Positions 6,266 to 11,023 of a stretch of DNA of 11,023 nucleotides are shown here, piece by piece. The stretch's first letter is position 1, and each line of letters starts with the position of its first letter. Source of the DNA: Caldifarciminota bacterium RBG_13_43_14 (lineage in GTDB: Bacteria; Hydrothermota; Tepidihabitantia; SM23-42). The stretch is taken from positions 2,375 to 13,397 of the forward strand of contig MEUM01000007.1 in assembly GCA_001771735.1 (NCBI GenBank), written 5' to 3'. Under the pieces are notes generated by a model. It was given only the letters and a program-made list of their open reading frames with translations. It did no database searches and was not told the DNA's origin. Position numbers and translations under genes: made by a program.

Positions 6266-7489
6266 ATGAAAAAACACATAGGCTCACTGGTTTTCATTTT
6301 TATATGTACCAGTATAGCCTGGATGATTCTGGGCAGTGCAACCAGCGTTCGTACGCATGAGCAAGATAGTACATTGCGTAACGCCGTAGGTCAACTTTGG
6401 GGAACGATACAGAGCCAGCAGGCCCCTAATGTATATTATACAACCACTAAACAGCGTGAGGTCAAGACCCATTACGGTTCAGAAACAGTGGTCGAGATAA
6501 TCACCGATACCGCTTATTACGATGTTCCGATCGATGGCTCTGAGATAGAAATCGGGATAGATCTTGAACACCGTAAAAAAGGACTGTTGTGGTATGCCAC
6601 TTATACTGTAAGTTTTCGTGGCCGCTACCGGGTGATGAATAATTCGGCGGTCGTTCAGGATCTCAATTTCCTATACGTTTTCCCGACCTATGAGGGTGTT
6701 TATGATAATTTCACAATCACTGTCGGATCGGATAAAATCCAGGATTTGAAGCCAGTAAATGGTCGGATCATTTATAGCTCTGTGTTCCGTCCCGGTGAAA
6801 CTAAAGAAATTTCGGTAGAATACAAATCTCAAGGCCTGGAGGAATGGTGGTATATTTTGGGCAGTGGTGTGTCGCATGTAAAGAACTTCGATTTGGTCAT
6901 GACAACAGATTTTACGAAGATAAATTTCCCGCAGAACAGCATGTCGCCAACCAGTAAAGAAGAGATCAGCGGAGGCTGGAAATTGACCTGGAATTATGAA
7001 AATCTTATATCGGGAATTCAGATCGGGATGGAAATGCCAGAAAAAGTCAATCCGGGACCATTCGTCAGCAAGGTAACATTTTTTGCCCCGATATCACTTT
7101 TCCTGTTTTTCTTTTTGATATTTATCATCACTGCGCTCCAAACCATCAAGATTCACCCGATGAATTATTTCTTCGTTGCCGCCGCTTTTTTCAGTTTTCA
7201 TTTATTGCTTGCCTATCTTGCTGATCATGTCGATATACATGTTGCATTGATCATTTCATCAGCGGTTTCAATATTTCTTGTGGTTTCATATATTCGTCTT
7301 GTTGCCGGAGGCCGTTTTGCGTTTTTTGAGATGGGTTTAGCCCAGTTCGTTTATCTGGTGTTATTCTCATATTCATTTTTTCTCCATGGCTATACTGGAT
7401 TGGCGATCACAATACTTTGTATTGTTACCCTGTTTATCATAATGCAGCTGACCGCACGAATCGATTGGGGCCAGCAATTCAGTAAGTGA
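6266..7489 (+). CDS. CreD-like inner-membrane protein
   Basis: A 407-residue membrane protein. It has one N-terminal membrane segment (about 7-24), a periplasmic domain of roughly 240 residues, and about five C-terminal membrane segments (near 270-292, 301-318, 325-345, 352-372, 374-394). The C-terminal part follows the CreD pattern: IHPMNYFFVAAAFF (start of a helix), LLLAYLADHV, SYIRLVAGG and the closing TARIDW. QLWGTIQSQQAP (43-54) resembles the conserved WGxPQ segment just after the first helix of CreD. In enterobacteria CreD belongs to the CreBC regulon and affects envelope integrity and beta-lactam and colicin responses, but its biochemical role is unknown. GAGGAGG (6254-6260) sits 5 bases before the ATG. 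No CreBC-like sensor pair is in the window and no clear CreB box was seen upstream. The next gene encodes an outer-membrane protein. Confidence 0.82.
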   Translation: MKKHIGSLVFIFICTSIAWMILGSATSVRTHEQDSTLRNAVGQLWGTIQSQQAPNVYYTTTKQREVKTHYGSETVVEIITDTAYYDVPIDGSEIEIGIDLEHRKKGLLWYATYTVSFRGRYRVMNNSAVVQDLNFLYVFPTYEGVYDNFTITVGSDKIQDLKPVNGRIIYSSVFRPGETKEISVEYKSQGLEEWWYILGSGVSHVKNFDLVMTTDFTKINFPQNSMSPTSKEEISGGWKLTWNYENLISGIQIGMEMPEKVNPGPFVSKVTFFAPISLFLFFFLIFIITALQTIKIHPMNYFFVAAAFFSFHLLLAYLADHVDIHVALIISSAVSIFLVVSYIRLVAGGRFAFFEMGLAQFVYLVLFSYSFFLHGYTGLAITILCIVTLFIIMQLTARIDWGQQFSK

Positions 7490-7547
7490 TCATAATCGAT
7501 CCTTAGTTTGTTGATCGAAATAGGTTTAAAGAGATTTTACTCACTGC

Positions 7548-7575
7548 TTGACTGGTAAGTAGATTCTATTATAAT
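7548..7575 (+). promoter_or_regulatory. Strong promoter giving a probably leaderless mRNA
   Basis: TTGACT (7548-7553), a 16-base spacer and a perfect TATAAT (7570-7575) precede the gene at 7585. With usual spacing the transcript begins at 7582-7583, two or three bases before the ATG. This leaves no room for a ribosome-binding site, and the GGAG at 7581-7584 directly touches the start codon. Confidence 0.7.
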
Positions 7576-7584
7576 CAGCCGGAG

Positions 7585-8835
7585 ATGGATAAGATCAGAT
7601 TTGTGTTATTCATGGTCGGTATTTTCATTGGTCCGTCATTTTTAAGATCAGAGACGATAAAACGTGAAGACGCACCATTGCGTGTCTATATAGATGAAAA
7701 CGAATGTGATCTTGATTTTATAAAGACCGAAATACCTTATGTTGACTACGTTCTTGACCGTGCCGCGGCGGAAGTTCATATTTTCCAGTCCACTTTGCCA
7801 TTGACCGGGGGAGGCCGGGAACACACGGTATATTTTGTCGGGCAGAAGTATTTCGACGGGTTGAAAGACACGCTGGTGTTTGCATCCTGCGTGACTGATA
7901 GCGAAGATCATGTAAGGAGGCAGCATGCTCAGATTATTAAGATTGGTTTAGTGAGATATCTTGCCCGCACCAAGGCAGTTGATGATATAATCGTAAAAAT
8001 GCCTTCAACCCCGCCGGTTGCTGAGATCAGGGACAAATGGAATTACTGGATTTTCAATCTTAGGATCAACACAGATTTATACGGCGAACAATCTTATGTC
8101 GATCAGTCAGTATACAGCTATTTTACAGCTAGCCGCACAACCGCTGCCTGGAAGACTGAGGCTTACTGCCATTTTGGTTACTATCGAACGAGTTATGAGA
8201 TCGACAGCATGACCTCGATTGAAAGTATTAAAAAGAATTATGGATTGAACTACTATATAGCGAGGAGTATTGGTGATCATTGGTCAGCCGGTGCCGGATT
8301 CTATAATTATTCGGATACATATTACAACAAAAAATACACTTTCTTTGTATTTCCAGCAGTCGAACACAGTTTTTTTCCTTATTCACAGGCGACCAGCCGG
8401 GAATTGAGGATGGTGTATAAGATCGGCTATGTGTACAATGCTTATTTTGACACAACGATATATAATAAGATCGAGGAAAAGCTTGTACATCAAACTCTGT
8501 CGATCACACTTGATGCTAAACAGCGCTGGGGTTCAATATCGACGACTATCTCGGGATCGTGCTATTTACACGATATAACCAAGAACGGATTACGCGGGTA
8601 TCTTTATTTCAATATGCCGGTTTACAAAGGTTTTTCCATTAATCTGCACGGTTATGCCTCGATGATCCATGATCAGCTTTCTTTGGTAAAGGGAGACCTG
8701 ACGCCGGAAGAGATCATTTTGCGTATCAAGCAGCTCGGCACTCAGTATGATTATTCAGTGCGGTTTGGAGTTGGTTATACTTTCGGATCGATACGCAGTA
8801 AAATTGTCAATCCGCGTTTTGGTTATGGTTTGTAA
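7585..8835 (+). CDS. Uncharacterised two-domain outer-membrane protein
   Basis: A 416-residue exported protein of unknown function. Residues 1-22 form a signal peptide (MDKIRFVLFMVGIFIGPSFL). Residues about 30-140 form a compact alpha/beta domain (PLRVYID, EIPYVDYVLDR, EVHIFQS, TVYFVG, then a helix IGLVRYLA). From about 155 to the end, the sequence alternates aromatic and polar residues in strands typical of an outer-membrane beta-barrel (NYWIFNLRINTD, AGAGFYNYS, LSITLDAKQRWGS, GVGYTFGS), ending NPRFGYGL. I recall similar proteins beside CreD homologues in other phyla, but this is memory, not a search. The barrel is not a known porin type. The ATG at 7585 is kept because the signal peptide n-region needs it, and the nearby promoter predicts a leaderless transcript. 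The domain order suggests a periplasmic sensor or binding domain tethered to an outer-membrane barrel. Confidence 0.75.
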   Translation: MDKIRFVLFMVGIFIGPSFLRSETIKREDAPLRVYIDENECDLDFIKTEIPYVDYVLDRAAAEVHIFQSTLPLTGGGREHTVYFVGQKYFDGLKDTLVFASCVTDSEDHVRRQHAQIIKIGLVRYLARTKAVDDIIVKMPSTPPVAEIRDKWNYWIFNLRINTDLYGEQSYVDQSVYSYFTASRTTAAWKTEAYCHFGYYRTSYEIDSMTSIESIKKNYGLNYYIARSIGDHWSAGAGFYNYSDTYYNKKYTFFVFPAVEHSFFPYSQATSRELRMVYKIGYVYNAYFDTTIYNKIEEKLVHQTLSITLDAKQRWGSISTTISGSCYLHDITKNGLRGYLYFNMPVYKGFSINLHGYASMIHDQLSLVKGDLTPEEIILRIKQLGTQYDYSVRFGVGYTFGSIRSKIVNPRFGYGL

Positions 8836-8908
8836 TACATTGCCCGAACCGCCGTCCCACTTAACTCACCATAATTTCTTAGTAGGATTAGAATCAACAT
8901 TATTCATT

Positions 8909-8914
8909 TATAAT
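8909..8914 (+). promoter_or_regulatory. Possible -10 element before the glycosyltransferase operon
   Basis: A TATAAT occurs 42 bases before the glycosyltransferase ATG, in the AT-rich second half of the 120-base gap. The best -35 (TTAGAA, 8888-8893, 15-base spacer) is poor, so the promoter call is weak. No hairpin terminator was seen after the preceding gene, so read-through from upstream is also possible. Confidence 0.3.
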
Positions 8915-8955
8915 AATCAATATAGAAAAAGGAGAAATATAAAGATTACATAATA

Positions 8956-10086
8956 ATGGCTCGAATCATTTATTCATTGAGCGGACAGGGTCGCGGACAT
9001 TCGTCGCGGGTGACCGCGGTCACCGAGGAATTGCGTCAACGGGGTCATGAAGTAATTTTTTGCTGCGGCGCTACCGCTCAGGAGGTCATGCAATCACGCG
9101 GCGAAAAAGTCATACCCGTACCCGCCCTTCAGCATTTTATCGAACATGACCGCGTCCGGGTGGTCGCAAGTTTGATATACAATTTTGACCGTATTACCAA
9201 TCCGTATCGAACCATCAGATTTTTGACCCTTGAATTCGCCAGATTTGAACCCGATCTGCTGATCAGCGATTTCGAATATTTTTCACCCCGGGTAGCCCAT
9301 CGGATGAACCTGCCGGTACTGTCTTTTAATCATCAACAGGTTGTGACCGAGACCCGGTATCGCATTGGTTTGCGACATAAGTTGGAGGCAGCTATGGGTT
9401 CGATGGTTATCCGGTTGATCTCACCGCCTAAACCCTATCATATCCTGCTTTCTTCATTTGCCGCCCATCCGTTACGCAATCCGCATCGGACAACGATCGT
9501 CCCGCCGATCATCCGACCGATCGTACAAAAGATCAGACCCGATATCGGTGATTATATACTTGTCTATTTGAATCATCAAGGTAGCGCCGCTTTGCATCTC
9601 ATCCATGTGCTGACCAAGATCCGGGCAAAATTCATTTTGTATAATTTTAATAGACCATCCTTTGCTGATCGTTTTCCACATCTTGTTTTTAAACCGTTAT
9701 CCATGGATGGTTTTCTTGAAGACCTCAGTACCGCTAATGCGGTTATATGCAGTGCGGGATTCACCTTGATGAGCGAGGCTTTATATCTGAGAAAGCCGCT
9801 GTTCGTTATCCCGAATGGTGGCGTTTTTGAACAGACCCTGAACGCGCTATTTTTGCGAAAATATGGGCTTGGGGAGGCGGTGATCGATCGTCCCGTAAGG
9901 ATCAATGATATCGAAGGTTTTCTGGATCGACGGGATAAATACCGTAAAAAAGATCTGTTCCATAGCCGTTGCGGCAATGTTGATGCGATCAATTGCATCG
10001 AACGCACACTTGATCAAATAAAGGGCAAATATCCTCTCCGCATAAAATTAAGGCGGAAAAGAAAGAAGGAAGGAGAACAAAGATAA
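8956..10086 (+). CDS. GT-B glycosyltransferase, MJ1255/MurG-like family
   Basis: A 376-residue cytoplasmic or membrane-associated glycosyltransferase. The N-terminal acceptor domain starts with the nucleotide-sugar-enzyme signature SLSGQGRGHSSR (7-18) and EELRQRGHEV, as in the archaeal and bacterial MJ1255 family. The C-terminal donor domain has SAGFTLMSEAL (266-276) and KPLFVIPNGGVFEQ (280-293), the usual GT-B nucleotide-sugar pocket. The extreme C-terminus (about 355-376) is very basic (LRRKRKK), suitable for contact with acidic lipids. The donor sugar and acceptor are unknown; cell-envelope glycolipid or polysaccharide synthesis is the likely area. The best ribosome-binding sequence, AAAGGAG (ending 8934), is 21 bases from the ATG, unusually far, yet homologous N-termini begin just at this position. 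A thioesterase gene follows one base after the stop codon. Confidence 0.85.
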   Translation: MARIIYSLSGQGRGHSSRVTAVTEELRQRGHEVIFCCGATAQEVMQSRGEKVIPVPALQHFIEHDRVRVVASLIYNFDRITNPYRTIRFLTLEFARFEPDLLISDFEYFSPRVAHRMNLPVLSFNHQQVVTETRYRIGLRHKLEAAMGSMVIRLISPPKPYHILLSSFAAHPLRNPHRTTIVPPIIRPIVQKIRPDIGDYILVYLNHQGSAALHLIHVLTKIRAKFILYNFNRPSFADRFPHLVFKPLSMDGFLEDLSTANAVICSAGFTLMSEALYLRKPLFVIPNGGVFEQTLNALFLRKYGLGEAVIDRPVRINDIEGFLDRRDKYRKKDLFHSRCGNVDAINCIERTLDQIKGKYPLRIKLRRKRKKEGEQR

Positions 10087-10087
10087 T

Positions 10088-10513
10088 ATGGGACGCGTTA
10101 GACTTGATTTACCCGAGACCTTTGATTTTTCTACTGAAATCGATGTTAGGATCACCGATATAAATTATGGCGGGCATTTGGGTAATGATTCAACTCTATC
10201 GTTAATACATGAGGTTCGGGTACGATTCCTGCAGAAACATGGCTACCGCGAAGTGAATGTCGAAGGTGTAGGTATGGTTATGACTGATGCCGTAATTATA
10301 TATAAAGCGGAGGTTTTTTACGGTGATACATTGATCGCCGAAATTGGGGTAGGAGATATTACCCGCTCGGGGTGTGATTTTTACTACCGTTTCACAAAAA
10401 AGGATACGGGCAAAGAAGTCACCCGGGCTAAGACCAGCATAGTATTTTTCGATTTCAAGGTCCGTAAATTAGCCGAAACACCGGGGAAATTCCGTGAAAA
10501 ATTCGCAAAATAG
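10088..10513 (+). CDS. Hotdog-fold acyl-CoA thioesterase (4HBT/YbgC type)
   Basis: A 141-residue single hotdog domain, normal for the family. The active-site segment ITDINYGGHLGND (22-34) matches the D-x-D/N-x-x-G-H-x-x-N signature of 4-hydroxybenzoyl-CoA/YbgC thioesterases, with D24 as the probable catalytic acid. The long central helix follows (TLSLIHEVRVRFLQKHG), then the strand pairs VIIYKAEVFYGDTLIAEI and SGCDFYYRF. It should hydrolyse an acyl-CoA or acyl-carrier thioester in the cytoplasm; the acyl group cannot be inferred. Its ATG follows the stop of the glycosyltransferase gene after one base, with GGAG 12 bases upstream inside that gene, so the two are translationally coupled and may share a pathway. 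Confidence 0.87.
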   Translation: MGRVRLDLPETFDFSTEIDVRITDINYGGHLGNDSTLSLIHEVRVRFLQKHGYREVNVEGVGMVMTDAVIIYKAEVFYGDTLIAEIGVGDITRSGCDFYYRFTKKDTGKEVTRAKTSIVFFDFKVRKLAETPGKFREKFAK

Positions 10514-10541
10514 AATATGCCCAAATATGAAGTTTTTATAT

Positions 10542-10561
10542 TTGCATGATCGTATATGCAA
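10542..10561. repeat. Short inverted repeat in the gap before the acetyltransferase gene
   Basis: TTGCAT (10542-10547), an 8-base spacer and ATGCAA (10556-10561) form a 20-base operator-like inverted repeat. It lies just upstream of a possible TTGAAC (10564-10569), in the AT-rich 109-base gap. It lacks the GC content and T-run of a terminator. It may be a regulator site or chance. Confidence 0.25.
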
Positions 10562-10622
10562 CTTTGAACGCTATTCTTATCATATATAGATGATCGATGA
10601 TATATTCATTGGATCTGTACCC

Positions 10623-11023
10623 GTGATCAGATTTGTACAAGCACTGAATCCGAGCGATATTGAGATCGTTCGGGACCTTTTTCAAGAGTACGCCAACGCA
10701 CTTGGATTTGGTCTTGCTTTTCAGAATTTCGATAAAGAGATCGCAGAACTGCCTGGTGAATATGCCCCGCCTAATGGTCGTTTGTATATTACTTACTGGA
10801 ATAAGAATGTTGCCGGATGTATTGCACTGCGGTCAATAGATCAAGATATTTGTGAGATGAAGCGCATGTATGTGCGTCCCGAGCATCAAGGAAAAGGGAT
10901 CGGAGTCGCACTTGCACAATTGATCATCAATGATGCAAGAGTGATCGGTTATCATAAAATGCGACTTGATACTATTTCTTCAATGAAGACGGCAAGATAC
11001 ATATATGAAAAATTGGGATTCAA
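10623..11023 (+). CDS. GNAT-family N-acetyltransferase, 3' end outside window
   Basis: The first 133 codons of a GNAT acetyltransferase that uses acetyl-CoA; the gene runs off the right edge. The acetyl-CoA-binding motif is clear: MKRMYVRPEHQGKGIGVAL, with Q89-G90-K91-G92-I93-G94, followed by a helix and the MRLDTISSM...ARYIYEKLGF end seen in the family. Upstream, YAPPNGRLY and AGCIALR are the usual preceding strands. The GTG at 10623 gives the standard family opening (M/V-I-R-x-x-x-A); an in-frame ATG at 10590 would add 11 residues (MIDDIFIGSVP). Neither has a strong ribosome-binding site, so the start is uncertain. The substrate (amino acid, small amine or protein) is unknown. It is separated by 109 bases from the thioesterase gene and may be independently transcribed. 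Confidence 0.88.
   Translation, partial: MIRFVQALNPSDIEIVRDLFQEYANALGFGLAFQNFDKEIAELPGEYAPPNGRLYITYWNKNVAGCIALRSIDQDICEMKRMYVRPEHQGKGIGVALAQLIINDARVIGYHKMRLDTISSMKTARYIYEKLGF

Noticed and set aside
7496..7518. TCGATC/GATCGA inverted repeat after the CreD-like gene as a terminator
   Set aside because: The stem is only 6 bp with an 11-base loop and no T-run; GATCGA-like words are common across this window.
1..11023. CRISPR arrays, tRNA or rRNA genes, insertion sequences, phage or defence genes
   Set aside because: No spaced direct repeats, RNA-gene motifs, transposase or integrase signatures were seen by eye on either strand; no tool-based search was possible.

Overview
The window looks like chromosomal DNA of a Gram-negative-type bacterium that has an outer membrane and a type IX secretion system (T9SS)-like sorting route. 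The evidence is a secreted peptidase ending in a type-A sorting domain (S-P-N-P-F start, L-P-S-G-V-Y-F-V-E-L end) and two predicted outer-membrane beta-barrel proteins. Moderate GC, this sorting domain, and the mix of families suggest the FCB superphylum or a neighbouring uncultured lineage (for example WOR-3-like). That placement is inference from protein style, not a database result.

Layout. (1) Positions 1-1018, minus strand: an Rrf2-family regulator with an IscR-like three-cysteine set, followed with an 8-bp overlap by a porin-like barrel that runs off the left edge. A near-consensus promoter and a candidate operator lie in front of the regulator. (2) Positions 1112-3540, plus strand: a divergent promoter, a 750-residue secreted zinc carboxypeptidase (M14) with a lectin-like/MAM-like region and a T9SS tail, then a 15-bp perfect hairpin terminator. 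Two tandem heptanucleotide arrays sit inside the coding sequence of the T9SS tail. (3) Positions 3563-6171: a short, signal-less GH106-like alpha-L-rhamnosidase and a RhaD-type class II aldolase. Together they suggest intracellular release and breakdown of L-rhamnose; isomerase and kinase are not in the window. (4) Positions 6266-8835: a CreD-like inner-membrane protein and then an uncharacterised two-domain outer-membrane protein. The second has its own strong promoter placed so close to the ATG that the mRNA should be leaderless. (5) Positions 8956-10513: an MJ1255-type glycosyltransferase and a hotdog thioesterase, one base apart. (6) Position 10623 to the right edge: a GNAT acetyltransferase, cut by the window end.

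All real genes from 1227 onward are on the plus strand. No RNA genes, insertion sequences, integrases, CRISPR arrays or phage genes were seen. The region reads as ordinary housekeeping and envelope chromosome rather than a mobile island. The least-described parts are the CreD/outer-membrane-protein pair and the heptamer arrays in the sorting domain.
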